DNA of 64,000 nt from Planctomycetota bacterium (GCA_963204725.1 CAUJHH010000006.1:1-64000); one strand, 5' to 3'. Numbered from the stretch's first letter, positions 46,729 through 55,304 are shown. Translations and numbers: made by a program. Notes: generated by a model from the sequence alone, not told the origin.

Positions 46729-47501
46729 TCCCATGCCTCGACGTGCGCGATGGTCGCGTCGTGAAGGGCATCCGCTTCCAGGCGCTGCGTGACGCGGGCG
46801 ATCCTGCGGCCCGCGCCGCAATGTACGAAGCGAACGGCGCCGACGAAATCGTGATGCTGGATGTGAGCGCGACCACGGAAGGGCGCTCCGCGGCCGCACG
46901 CACCGTGCGAGCAATCCGGCGTGTGCTCTCGATCCCCCTCACGGTGGGCGGCGGTGTCGGGTCCATCGAGGACGCGGCGCGGCTGCTCGATGCCGGCGCC
47001 GACAAGGTCAGCGTGAACTCCGCCGCAGTCCGCGATCCATCGCTGCTCACCAGGCTTGCCGGTCGCTTCGGACGCCAGTGCACGGTGCTCGCCATCGACG
47101 CGGCGCGTGCGAGCGGCACATATCGCGTGCTGACACGATCCGGCACAACCGCGGAGCCGCTCGATGCCATCGCGTGGGCTGCCGAAGGGGAATCGCGTGG
47201 CGCAGGCGAGATCCTGCTGACGTCGTTCGATCGCGATGGAACCGGCGAGGGATACGACCTGGAACTGCTCGGTGCGATCTGCGGCGGGGCCTCCATCCCC
47301 GTAATCGCCTCCGGTGGCGGGCGCACGGCGGAGCACCTTGCCTCGGCGGTCCGGGCCGGAGCGGATGCCGTCCTCGCTGCGAGCATCTTCCACGACGGCG
47401 TGACCACGCCCGATGCGATCAAGCACGAACTGTCGTTGCTCGGCGTACGCGTGCGTCCGAGCAGGTGTGAGCCGGTCAACTGCGTGGGAGGTGTCTCGTG
47501 A
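46710..47501 (+). CDS. hisF: Imidazole glycerol phosphate synthase, cyclase subunit
   Basis: A 263-residue TIM-barrel cyclase. Catalytic Asp11 is in VIPCLDVRDGRVVKG, and Asp130 is in LAIDAARASG. Phosphate loops are TVGGGVGSIEDAARLL, SVNSAAV, ASGGGRTAEHLA and AASIFHDG. GGAGGAG three bases before the ATG is the strongest ribosome-binding site in the operon, placed inside hisH. With HisH it makes imidazoleglycerol phosphate and AICAR. Its stop overlaps the GTG of the hisAIE fusion. Confidence 0.95.
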   Translation: MLTTRVIPCLDVRDGRVVKGIRFQALRDAGDPAARAAMYEANGADEIVMLDVSATTEGRSAAARTVRAIRRVLSIPLTVGGGVGSIEDAARLLDAGADKVSVNSAAVRDPSLLTRLAGRFGRQCTVLAIDAARASGTYRVLTRSGTTAEPLDAIAWAAEGESRGAGEILLTSFDRDGTGEGYDLELLGAICGGASIPVIASGGGRTAEHLASAVRAGADAVLAASIFHDGVTTPDAIKHELSLLGVRVRPSRCEPVNCVGGVS

Positions 47502-48793
47502 TCATCCCGTCGATCGATCTCATGGACGGACAGACCGTGCAACTGGTGCAGGGCGTGACCAGAGCGCTCGATGCCGGCGATCCGATGCCGATTGCGCAAC
47601 GGTTCGGACTCGTGGGAGAGATCGCGGTTGTGGATCTCGATGCCGCGCTCGGGAATGGGAGCAACACCGATCTCATGGAGAGGGTGCTGCCCCTGGCGCG
47701 CTGCCGCGTCGGCGGAGGGATTCGCGATGCCAGAACCGCGCTCCGCTGGCTTGATGCGGGCGCCACGAGGGTTGTGCTCGGCACGCGAGCGGTGCCGGAT
47801 GTTCTGAGAGAGCTGCCTCGCGATCGTGTGATCGCCGCGCTCGACGCCCGCGATGGCGATGTCGTCACCCACGGCTGGACCGAGCGCACGGGCGCTCGGA
47901 TCGCCGACCGGATGCGTGAGATCGGTGAACACGCCGGTGAGTTCCTCGTGACGTTCGTGGAAGTGGAGGGAACGCTCCAGGGCACAAACATGGAGCGTGC
48001 CGCAGAACTCGGCGAGATCGCGAGGTCTCTCGGATGTCGGCTGACCGTCGCCGGAGGTGTCAACTCGGTCGACGAGATCGTGGCCCTCGACCGACTGGGG
48101 ATCGATGCCCAGATCGGTATGGCGCTCTACACCGGTCGGTTCAGCGTGGCAGATGCGACGGTGGCCATGCTCAGGTCCGATCGCGCCGATGGCCTTTTCC
48201 CGACCATCGTGACCGATGAGCGGGGCATCGCTCTTGGGCTGGCCTATTCCTCGGCGGAGTCACTGCGCGTGGCGATGAGCGAGAGACGCGGTGTGTACCA
48301 CTCCAGGTCACGGGGTGGCCTGTGGCGCAAGGGTGAATCGTCCGGTGCGACGCAGCGCCTGCTCGGCGTCGATCTCGATTGCGACCGCGACGCGCTCCGC
48401 TTCACCGTGCGACAAGAGGGCGCTGGCTTCTGCCACAATGGAACTCGCACCTGCTTCGGCAGCACCCGGGGGTTGGATGCGCTGGAGTCTCGTCTCGGGG
48501 CCATCGCCAGCGGGCAGTCTCGGCCCGGCTCGTACTCGGCGCGGCTGCTGAAGGAGCCGAACCTGCTTCGCGCAAAGCTGATGGAAGAGGCCGTGGAACT
48601 CATGGACGCGACCGAGCGGGAGCACATCACGCGTGAGGCGGCGGATGTGCTCTACTTCACGCTGGCTCGCCTGGCGAGCACGGGCGTCTCGCTGGCGGAA
48701 GTCGAGAGAGAACTCGACCGACGCGCGCTGCGCGTGACCCGTAGGCCCGGTGACGCGAAGCCCGATCCGAGCACAGCAGGAGCAGCGCGATGA
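47498..48793 (+). CDS. hisA: HisA-HisI-HisE triple fusion
   Basis: A 431-residue protein combining three steps. Residues 1-230 are the HisA ProFAR isomerase barrel (IIPSIDLMDGQTVQLVQG with Asp7, VGGGIRDARTALRWLDAGA, ALDARDG with Asp116, TVAGGVNSVDEI). Residues 231-322 are HisI PR-AMP cyclohydrolase: YHSRSRGGLWRKGESSG, LDCDRDALRF and GFCHNGTRTCF carry the metal-binding Asp and Cys residues. Residues 325-412 are HisE PR-ATP pyrophosphatase (GSYSARLLKEPNLLRAKLMEE given as a landmark in two halves: GSYSARLLKE and LMEEAVELMDA, then ITREAADVLYFTLARLA). HisIE fusions are common, but HisA joined to them is unusual. GTG start, coupled on both sides. Confidence 0.95.
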   Translation: MIIPSIDLMDGQTVQLVQGVTRALDAGDPMPIAQRFGLVGEIAVVDLDAALGNGSNTDLMERVLPLARCRVGGGIRDARTALRWLDAGATRVVLGTRAVPDVLRELPRDRVIAALDARDGDVVTHGWTERTGARIADRMREIGEHAGEFLVTFVEVEGTLQGTNMERAAELGEIARSLGCRLTVAGGVNSVDEIVALDRLGIDAQIGMALYTGRFSVADATVAMLRSDRADGLFPTIVTDERGIALGLAYSSAESLRVAMSERRGVYHSRSRGGLWRKGESSGATQRLLGVDLDCDRDALRFTVRQEGAGFCHNGTRTCFGSTRGLDALESRLGAIASGQSRPGSYSARLLKEPNLLRAKLMEEAVELMDATEREHITREAADVLYFTLARLASTGVSLAEVERELDRRALRVTRRPGDAKPDPSTAGAAR

Positions 48794-50103
48794 GCGGCCT
48801 GCGCGTCATCACGCGCTCCGAGCTCGCGCTCTCGCGTCGCGACCCTGTGGATGCGGAGACGCTCGCCGTCGCCTCGGGGATCCTCGCCGATGTGCGGGCA
48901 CGGGGTATGGACGCGGTCGTGGAGCACTCGCTCCGGCTCGGCGATGTGCGAGGCGCGGGGGAGGTCATCGTCGAGCGCGGGCGGCTGCGGGCCGCGCTCG
49001 ACGGGCTCGATCGTCGTGACCGCGCCGTGCTCGAGCGAGCCGCGGAGCGGATCTCGTCGTTTGCGCGGGCGCAGCGGGCTTCGATCACGGACATTGAGAT
49101 GGCATCGCCCATCGGCGGGATGATGGGACACCGGATCGCGCCGGTGATGAACGCCGGGTGCTACGCGCCGGGTGGGCGGTACCCGCTCCCATCGAGCGTG
49201 CTGATGACAGCCGTCACCGCGCGGGAGGCCGGCGTTCCGAGCGTCTGGGTGGCCTCGCCTCGGCCATCGGAGGCCACGCTCGCTGCCGCTGCGATCGCTG
49301 GCGCGGATGGCTTCCTCGCAGTGGGCGGCGCACAGGCGATCGGTGCGTTCGCGTATGGAGCCGGCCTAATGCCGCGCTGCGATGCCATCGTCGGGCCCGG
49401 CAACCGCTTTGTCACGGCGGCCAAGCAGCTGGTCGCCGGACGCGTCGCGGTCGACATGCTCGCAGGCCCGAGCGAACTGCTCGTCATCGCTGACAAGAGC
49501 GCGTGCCCCGCGATGATCGCGGCCGATCTCCTCGCGCAGGCCGAGCACGATCCAGACGCCATCCCCATGCTCGTCACCACCGATGCGTCTCTGCCCGCGT
49601 GCGTGGGCATCGAGCTGGAGATGCAGCTTGATACGCTGCCGACGGCGGCGATTGCTCGGGCATCGCTCGCCAACGGCTTCGCCTGCGTGGTCGCTTCGAT
49701 CGACGAGGCCATCGACCTGTCGGATGAGATCGCGCCGGAGCATCTGGAGATCCTGACCAGCGACCCAGAGGGCGTTGCCAACCGCTGCGGCAACTACGGA
49801 GCGGTCTTCGTCGGCTCGTTCGCTGCGGAGGTCTTCGGCGACTACGGGGTGGGGCCGAACCACACGCTGCCGACGGGAGGGGGCGCGAGGTCGTTCGCCG
49901 GGCTCTCGGTGTTCACGTTCCTTCGTGCCAGAACGTTCCTTCGATCGGGCTCTCGCTCGCCAGAGCCGGTGTTGATCGACGAGGTCGCGAGTTTCGCACG
50001 CATGGAGGGGCTCGAGGCGCACGCCCGGGCCGCGGAGCTCCGCCGAGAGCCGCTACGGACGAGCAAGCGAGCCACGCGAGTAGGCAACGAGCTCACCCAA
50101 TGA
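48790..50103 (+). CDS. hisD: Histidinol dehydrogenase
   Basis: A 437-residue NAD-dependent enzyme carrying out the last two oxidations to histidine. Signatures: GCYAPGGRYPLPSSVLM, VGGAQAIGAFAYG, DAIVGPGNRFVTAAK, DMLAGPSELLVIAD, AQAEHDPDA, and the catalytic Glu-His in IAPEHLEIL; the YGVGPNHTLPTGGGARSF loop carries a zinc ligand. It starts inside the stop of hisAIE (ATGA). Its last 51 bases overlap, on the opposite strand, the 3' end of the MerR/CarH-like regulator gene. It completes the pathway, so the operon encodes all ten steps if the HAD domain is the phosphatase. Confidence 0.96.
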   Translation: MSGLRVITRSELALSRRDPVDAETLAVASGILADVRARGMDAVVEHSLRLGDVRGAGEVIVERGRLRAALDGLDRRDRAVLERAAERISSFARAQRASITDIEMASPIGGMMGHRIAPVMNAGCYAPGGRYPLPSSVLMTAVTAREAGVPSVWVASPRPSEATLAAAAIAGADGFLAVGGAQAIGAFAYGAGLMPRCDAIVGPGNRFVTAAKQLVAGRVAVDMLAGPSELLVIADKSACPAMIAADLLAQAEHDPDAIPMLVTTDASLPACVGIELEMQLDTLPTAAIARASLANGFACVVASIDEAIDLSDEIAPEHLEILTSDPEGVANRCGNYGAVFVGSFAAEVFGDYGVGPNHTLPTGGGARSFAGLSVFTFLRARTFLRSGSRSPEPVLIDEVASFARMEGLEAHARAAELRREPLRTSKRATRVGNELTQ

Positions 50104-50982
50104 CATCGCGTGGTGTGCGAGGGCGGCGGGCGGCACGAGTCCCCGGCAACGGCCGCCAATCACGAACGCGATACGCCGAGTCGCAAGGTGCTCTCCGAGC
50201 GCCACGACATCCTGTATCGTCTCGCGCGTGATCCCTTCCGTGCTGATGCTCAGCCAGATCAGACTTGGCTGCAGCTCATCGGCAGCGCGTCGGAGCGAGC
50301 GGAGCGGGAGCTCAGGACCGAGGTTGTTCGTGCGGATGGCAGCGGATTCCAAGACGAGCGAGGCGGAGAGTGAGGGGATGGTGTAGGGGTCGCCGCTGGG
50401 CGCGCCGCCGATCGCAAGGGGAGCGAGTGCTGGCGGAGGCGGCAGGATTCCTCGCAGGTGATTGAGCGCGCTGACCATGATGTCGCTAGCGCGGTGCTCG
50501 ATGTAGATCCCCGAGTCCGAGTGCTTCCAGAGCTCTCCGATCCGTTGCATGGCCTCGCGCATGGGGCCATCGCAGATCTCGATCACCGAACGACCGGCGA
50601 GGTAGAGGGAGAGCAAGAGGCCTCGAACGTGACGCTCCCGGCCCTCCTGGAGCAACTCGAAGAGCCGGATTCCTTCGAGACCCGGTGAGATCGATGCATC
50701 CCTCGCGATCTCGACGTCTGGCACGCCGAGCAGGCCGGGGTTGATGAGCGAAAGGCTCGAATCGCGGATGAGGCGGATCGCTTCCGAGCGAGGGATCCGT
50801 CGATGGCCGCCGGGGGTCTTGATCGCGGCGACCACGCCGGAATCGACCCATCGCTTCAGCGTGGACTCGCTCAGCCCGACCGCGCCGGCGAGTTCCTTGG
50901 GAGAGAGCGATTGCTCGGGCTCAACGCCGAGCGGGCGATCTGTGTTCTCATCTCGGGCATCTTCTCGAGGCGTCATCCGCAT
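50053..50982 (-). CDS. MerR/CarH-like regulator with a degenerate B12-binding region
   Basis: A 309-residue protein. Residues about 26-75 form a MerR/excisionase-type winged helix (LSPKELAGAVGLSESTLKRW, then KTPGGHRRIPRSEAIRLI). Residues about 105-180 match the helical B12-cap of CarH/LitR-type photoreceptors (GELWKHSDSGIYIEHRASD with Trp152, Glu162 and His163). The following Rossmann-like domain should carry E/D-x-H-x-x-G for the lower cobalamin ligand, but reads GDPYTIP, with Tyr200 instead of His. It may bind B12 differently or not at all. Its 3' end overlaps hisD by 51 bases. A palindrome in its promoter suggests autoregulation. Confidence 0.8.
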   Translation of the reverse strand: MRMTPREDARDENTDRPLGVEPEQSLSPKELAGAVGLSESTLKRWVDSGVVAAIKTPGGHRRIPRSEAIRLIRDSSLSLINPGLLGVPDVEIARDASISPGLEGIRLFELLQEGRERHVRGLLLSLYLAGRSVIEICDGPMREAMQRIGELWKHSDSGIYIEHRASDIMVSALNHLRGILPPPPALAPLAIGGAPSGDPYTIPSLSASLVLESAAIRTNNLGPELPLRSLRRAADELQPSLIWLSISTEGITRETIQDVVALGEHLATRRIAFVIGGRCRGLVPPAALAHHAMSLGELVAYSRGSLARP

Positions 50983-51003
50983 GGGATCCCTCCGAATCGC
51001 TCA

Positions 51004-51019
51004 GAATACTCGTGTATTC
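51004..51019. promoter_or_regulatory. Perfect palindrome upstream of the regulator gene (operator candidate)
   Basis: GAATAC-TCGT-GTATTC is a 6-bp perfect inverted repeat with a 4-base centre, 22 bases upstream of the regulator's start. On the minus strand it contains TATTCT, a possible -10, so protein bound here would block transcription of the regulator gene. MerR-family proteins bind such inverted repeats. Confidence 0.45.
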
Positions 51020-51120
51020 AAGATTCGGAACCAGTCGCACACTCGATTCAACAACGATCGATCTGCTCGAATTCCAAGCGGGCCGTTGCGGGCTTGTTCC
51101 CACACCGTCGGCCCACGCAC

Positions 51121-52437
51121 TCACGTGCGGCCGATCGTGACCTGTGCTGGCCTCGTCTGTCCTGCCTGGCCGGACTCGATCTGATCTCGGGCGATTTTCT
51201 CCCAGCCGCTGCCGAGTTCGCCCACCGGATCTGGCGGGATGATGTCTACCTTCTTCTCGCCGAGCTTGGCCTCGCCCCGGAGCACGCGCCCCTGGAACGC
51301 GAGACACTCAGCAAGCAGGCGATCGAGAATCTCCGGCTCGGGGACGTTGGCGACCTTCTCGCCCTGCACATAAATGATGCCGCGCCGATCGCCGGCGAAG
51401 ACCGCGACGTCCGCGCCCTCGGCCTCGCCGGGTCCGTTGACGATGCACCCCATGACGGCGACCTTCATCGGCACCGTGACCTGTGCCGCGAGCTGCTTGC
51501 GGACATCCTGCACCAGCGTGAAGAGATCCACCTGGATGCGGCCGCACGTGGGGCAGGCGATGAGGTCGACGCCGATGCGCTCGCGGAGTGAGAGTGACCA
51601 CAGCAGCTCCAGCCCGTCCTCGACCTCGTAGATCGGGTCGTTGGCATACGAGATGCGGATCGTGTCGCCGATCCCCCGCGTCAGCAGCCCCGAGAGCGCG
51701 GCAATCGACCTGATGCACCCAGTCTCCTTCGGCCCGGCGTGCGTGACGCCGAGGTGGAGCGGATGGTCGAATCGCTTGCTGATCTCGCTGTAGGCATCGA
51801 TCACCAGCGCGGCATCCATCGACTTGGCCGAGATCGAGATGTCGTAAAAATCCTGCTCGTAGAAGATGTCGAGGTACTCCTCGAGCTTCGCGATCATGAT
51901 CGCCAGCAGGTACCCGTGCTTGTGCTCGCCGAAGACCGCGCCCAGTTCCTTCTGGCGCTTCTGCTTGTCCTTGCGCTCGATGATCGACCCCTCGTTCACG
52001 CCCACGCGGATCGGGAGGTTGCGAGCCTTGCACGCCTGGATGACGTCGATCACCTGCTTGCGGTCGCTGATGTTGCCGGGGTTGAGCCGGATCTTGTGGA
52101 CGCCCGCGTCAACCGCCTCGAGCGCACGCTGGAAGTGGAAGTGGACATCCGCGACGATCGGCACCTTCACCGCCGGGATGATCTCGCGGAGCGCATCGGT
52201 GTCCTTCTTCTCGGGAACCGCGACGCGGACGATGTCCGCCCCCGCAGCGGCGAGCTTTTGGATCTCCCCGATGCACTTCTCGACGTCGTAGGTGTACCCC
52301 GCGGTCATCGTCTGGACGCTGACCGGCGCGGGCGTCGTCGGATTGCCCGCGCGGTCGGCGATGCCGCCGCCGATGCGGACAATGCCGACGCGGGCGTCAC
52401 CGACGGAGATTTGTCTGGTTGGGCGGCGGGTGAACAT
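51121..52437 (-). CDS. ispG: (E)-4-hydroxy-3-methylbut-2-enyl-diphosphate synthase
   Basis: A 438-residue 4Fe-4S enzyme of the MEP isoprenoid pathway that converts MEcPP to HMBPP. N-terminal barrel signatures: VSVQTMTAGYTYD, VRVAVPEKKD, IVADVHFHFQRAL, KIRLNPGNI. The cluster cysteines are in the ACPTCGRIQVDLF and VMGCIVNGPGE segments, with the catalytic Glu shortly after. The C-terminus has a 40-residue polar extension beyond the usual end. ATG at 52437 is preferred since the upstream extension is low-complexity and a TACCAT hexamer lies seven bases before it. No neighbouring isoprenoid genes are present. Confidence 0.95.
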   Translation of the reverse strand: MFTRRPTRQISVGDARVGIVRIGGGIADRAGNPTTPAPVSVQTMTAGYTYDVEKCIGEIQKLAAAGADIVRVAVPEKKDTDALREIIPAVKVPIVADVHFHFQRALEAVDAGVHKIRLNPGNISDRKQVIDVIQACKARNLPIRVGVNEGSIIERKDKQKRQKELGAVFGEHKHGYLLAIMIAKLEEYLDIFYEQDFYDISISAKSMDAALVIDAYSEISKRFDHPLHLGVTHAGPKETGCIRSIAALSGLLTRGIGDTIRISYANDPIYEVEDGLELLWSLSLRERIGVDLIACPTCGRIQVDLFTLVQDVRKQLAAQVTVPMKVAVMGCIVNGPGEAEGADVAVFAGDRRGIIYVQGEKVANVPEPEILDRLLAECLAFQGRVLRGEAKLGEKKVDIIPPDPVGELGSGWEKIARDQIESGQAGQTRPAQVTIGRT

Positions 52438-52444
52438 GCGGGGA

Positions 52445-52450
52445 ATGGTA
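52445..52450 (-). promoter_or_regulatory. -10-like hexamer close to the ispG start
   Basis: On the minus strand TACCAT ends seven bases before the ispG ATG. No -35 is seen. It is compatible with a leaderless transcript. Confidence 0.3.
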
Positions 52451-52717
52451 GAGGGGTGCCAAGGAAGACGGGCCGCTGCGGTCCGTCTCGCCCCGTCGAC
52501 GGCCGATCGGATCAGCAGCACGCCTCGTATGAATCGTGTTATTCGGACGTCAGGGCGACGCGAGGCGAGAGTCAAGAGGAGTGTCTTAGGGCCAGCGATT
52601 GCAAGGGAATAGGCAGAAACTGATTCGTCGTTCTTGCGTCGCTCTTGCGAGACCGCTACTTTGCGATTGCCAAGCCTTGGAGGGGTTGGCGGTGCGCACG
52701 GGTGTGTGCCGCGGGCG

Positions 52718-52749
52718 TTCGAGCGGTCGCGAGTCCGCGGTCGCTCGAA
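52718..52749. repeat. Long inverted repeat (14-bp stem) in the 5' region of a secreted-protein gene
   Basis: TTCGAGCGGTCGCG (52718-52731), loop AGTC, CGCGGTCGCTCGAA (52736-52749). All 14 positions pair, two of them as G-U wobbles. The plus-strand side is followed by AAATCG rather than a U-run, so it is not a typical terminator. It may be an RNA stability or regulatory structure, or a protein-binding site. Confidence 0.55.
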
Positions 52750-52821
52750 AATCGAGCACAACTTTGGATGGTGGTGTTCCTTTGGGACTGTCCGGGGTTG
52801 CTTGTGAATGGGAGTATCGGA

Positions 52822-53601
52822 ATGCGTTCTGTGATTCTGAGCATGTCTGTCAGCCTGGTTCTCTCCGGAGTGGCGAGCGCGGCGGCAATCACGCCGATCA
52901 GCCGTCAGTCCGACATGCGAGCGAGCACGATCAACCTGGGTTCAACGATCGGCTATGTCGGTGGCGGATTCGATCCGATTGACACGGTCGGGAGCTCGGC
53001 GATGGATTCGTCGGCTGACCTGCTCTTGGGTGGCAATCTCTACTTCGGCCCGGACCTCTTCGGTCGGCTGTATGAGGGCTCATACGGCGGGACGCAGGAC
53101 GTGACCTTTGCGCCCGCTTCGCTGTCCGCCTCACTCGATCAGGCGGCGAGCACAACGGTGATCGACCCGGGCGATCCCGCGGCGAGCGTGCTCCGCAGCT
53201 CGGTCGCGAACGCGTACAGCGTGAAGTTCAATGTGACCGAGGCCACCCTCTTCGAACTGTCGATCGAATTCGAGGGCACGACGCAGAACCTTGGTGCCGC
53301 TGACTATGTCGGTCTGGCCATCCGCGGTCTCGACGCCAACGGTGATCCACTCCCTTTCTCGATGTTTGAGCTGGCGTTCGTCGCGGGATCCAATACGACT
53401 TCGGAAGGGACCTACTTGACACAGGTCTTTCTGGCGCCTGGGTCTGGTTACATCATCGAGGCCGTCGGGAGAGTTGCCGCCGACGGAACATCGTCGGATA
53501 CCAGCCATCTCTCCTTCTCGCTGAGCGTGCCCGCACCGGGCTCGCTTGCCGCGATCGCGATGGTCGGACTCGTGGCTTCGCGCCGACGCGTCGCATCCTG
53601 A
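52822..53601 (+). CDS. Secreted protein with PEP-CTERM-like (VPAPG) sorting tail
   Basis: A 259-residue protein. It has a signal peptide (ILSMSVSLVLSGVASA) and a body rich in Ser, Thr, Gly and hydrophobic beta-strand-like segments (YSVKFNVTEATLFELSIEFE), resembling a jelly-roll, but without a recognised family. The tail is LSVPAPGSLAAIAMVGLVA plus RRR. ATG at 52822 follows GGAG (spacing seven). It is the fourth protein of this kind in the window. Function unknown; probably exported and surface-anchored or released after exosortase processing. Confidence 0.8.
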   Translation: MRSVILSMSVSLVLSGVASAAAITPISRQSDMRASTINLGSTIGYVGGGFDPIDTVGSSAMDSSADLLLGGNLYFGPDLFGRLYEGSYGGTQDVTFAPASLSASLDQAASTTVIDPGDPAASVLRSSVANAYSVKFNVTEATLFELSIEFEGTTQNLGAADYVGLAIRGLDANGDPLPFSMFELAFVAGSNTTSEGTYLTQVFLAPGSGYIIEAVGRVAADGTSSDTSHLSFSLSVPAPGSLAAIAMVGLVASRRRVAS

Positions 53602-53699
53602 AACCGTCGCGCACAGAAGCAACCTTGCGTCCCACCTACCCAGCGTGGGCTCGCGCAACGCGAGATCGCTCGTCCAACATGGCGGCATTCGGTGGAGGC

Positions 53700-55304
53700 T
53701 CACTCCGTCGAGTCTTGAACTTTGCGCGGCCGATGTGACATCGCGGTGAGTCCTCTCCAGAATCCCGGCTTGCGGTCGTATCCCGGCTGGCCAGGCTCGA
53801 TGCCGTCGACTTCGGGCGTGCGCCAGATAAGCATGGCAAGTGCGGCGATCACGAGCACTCCGGAGACGATCGCGAGTCCGAGCTGCGTGGCGGAGCCCGA
53901 GTGGACCCACTCCGGGCGGACGCGGCCGAGCGCGCGTGCCGCGACGTGGCCGGCGGCGCTCGCGACCCAGGTGCCGACGGGCATGAGCCCGAGGGCGATG
54001 CTGTTGACGACCGCCGACACGCGCCCCCGCATCTCTTCGGAGACCAGGTGCTGGATCGCCACGTTGCAGGAGTTGAATCCCCACATCCAGAAGATGCCGA
54101 TCATGAACATCATCGGGAGCGCGAACGCCGCGCTATTGATGAGCGAGAACACGAGGATGGAGAGGCCGCCCCCGAGGATGCTGAGGGGGATGAAGTGGTG
54201 CATGGGGTACCACTTGGGGATGAGTTTCATCGCGAATCCACCGGCGACCGCGCCGCACCCCATGAGGGCCAGCAGCGTGCCGAAGGTGTCCTCCTTGCGT
54301 CCATAGACCTCGGAGACCATCAGCGGCATGAGCTGCATGATGGGCGTGGCGAGGACGGCGAAGATGACGATCGCGAAGAGCACCGCGCGCGGGCCCTTGC
54401 GGTGCCAGGTCCACGAGAGGGCCTCGGCCGTGCGCTTCCAGGCGAGCCCGGGCCGCTTCCATGTGCCGCGGAGTTCGGCTGGTGCCGGCGCGTCGGGGGT
54501 CGAGAGGACCGCGAGCATGACGCCGATAAACGTGGCGGCATTGAAGAGCAGGAGCGCGGCGGCGCCGCGGCTGACGCCCCCGCCGGACCCGGCGTGCGGC
54601 TCGATCGCGTCCGCGGCGACAATCGCGCTGCCGATCACCACGGCGGGGGCCGCGGTCTGGAACGTGCGCATGATGACGCCGCCCGTCGCCGGGCCGATCA
54701 CGCGGGCCATGTTGAAGGCGATGCCGTTGAGCGTGATGGCCTTGGAGAGGTCTTCGCGCGGCACGAGGCGCGGCGTGAGCACTTGCCACGCGGGCATGTT
54801 GAACGCGACGGTGATGCCCTGGGCGAGCGTGAGCCAAAGGAGCACGTGGGGTGTCGCGACGCCGAAAAACACCGCCCCGGCCATGGCCAGCGCGATGAGC
54901 ATCATGCAGACCTGGGTGCTGATGATGAGCGTGCGCCGGTTGACGCTGTCGGCGACGAGCCCGCCGAACATGCCGAGGACGAGCGTGGGGCCGAGCTGGG
55001 CAGCGGCGAGATAACCCATCCATGCCTCGGACTTTGTGTCCTGCGAGACGATCCAGCGAATGGCGACGAACTCGAACCAGTTGCCGATGTAGGAGCCGAA
55101 GGCGGCGATCCAGATGGTGCGGTAGTGGGCGTGGCGGAGGACGCCGAGGCGTGATGGACGAGGCTCAGCGGTCGGAGACGAGATCTGTGTCGGATCTGGC
55201 AGGAGCGAGCCGGGGGGGGAGGGAGCGATCGCGCCCCCTCCGTCCGGCGATGAATCGGAGGAGAGGCCACGGGACCTCGGGCTTTCGGGATCGCTTCCGT
55301 GCAT
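53700..55304 (-). CDS. MFS exporter (MFS_3/EntS-like)
   Basis: A 534-residue membrane protein with about 12 transmembrane helices after a 50-residue Pro/Ser-rich cytoplasmic N-terminus. LRHAHYRTIWIAAFGSYIG and LGMFGGLVADSVNRRTLI (the MFS A-loop motif G-x-x-x-D-x-x-x-R-R) place it in the MFS_3 group, with an LTPRLVPREDLSKAITLNG segment typical of EntS-like and permease-like efflux proteins. Transported compound unknown. It is convergent with the secreted-protein gene; a small CTCGCG-CAA-CGCGAG hairpin (53650-53664) lies between them. Confidence 0.86.
   Translation of the reverse strand: MHGSDPESPRSRGLSSDSSPDGGGAIAPSPPGSLLPDPTQISSPTAEPRPSRLGVLRHAHYRTIWIAAFGSYIGNWFEFVAIRWIVSQDTKSEAWMGYLAAAQLGPTLVLGMFGGLVADSVNRRTLIISTQVCMMLIALAMAGAVFFGVATPHVLLWLTLAQGITVAFNMPAWQVLTPRLVPREDLSKAITLNGIAFNMARVIGPATGGVIMRTFQTAAPAVVIGSAIVAADAIEPHAGSGGGVSRGAAALLLFNAATFIGVMLAVLSTPDAPAPAELRGTWKRPGLAWKRTAEALSWTWHRKGPRAVLFAIVIFAVLATPIMQLMPLMVSEVYGRKEDTFGTLLALMGCGAVAGGFAMKLIPKWYPMHHFIPLSILGGGLSILVFSLINSAAFALPMMFMIGIFWMWGFNSCNVAIQHLVSEEMRGRVSAVVNSIALGLMPVGTWVASAAGHVAARALGRVRPEWVHSGSATQLGLAIVSGVLVIAALAMLIWRTPEVDGIEPGQPGYDRKPGFWRGLTAMSHRPRKVQDSTE

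Larger units (their letters stand above)
52438..52821. other. Divergent intergenic region between ispG and a secreted-protein gene
   Basis: A 384-base stretch. It holds the ispG -10-like element at the left, a strong hairpin at 52718-52749, and GGAG at 52811-52814 as ribosome-binding site of the gene at 52822. I see no convincing -35/-10 pair for the plus-strand gene. No small gene or known RNA family was recognised. Confidence 0.4.

Noticed and set aside
53650-53664. CTCGCG-CAA-CGCGAG hairpin between convergent genes as a terminator
   Set aside because: The stem is only six pairs with a 3-base loop and no U-run on either strand, too weak to call.
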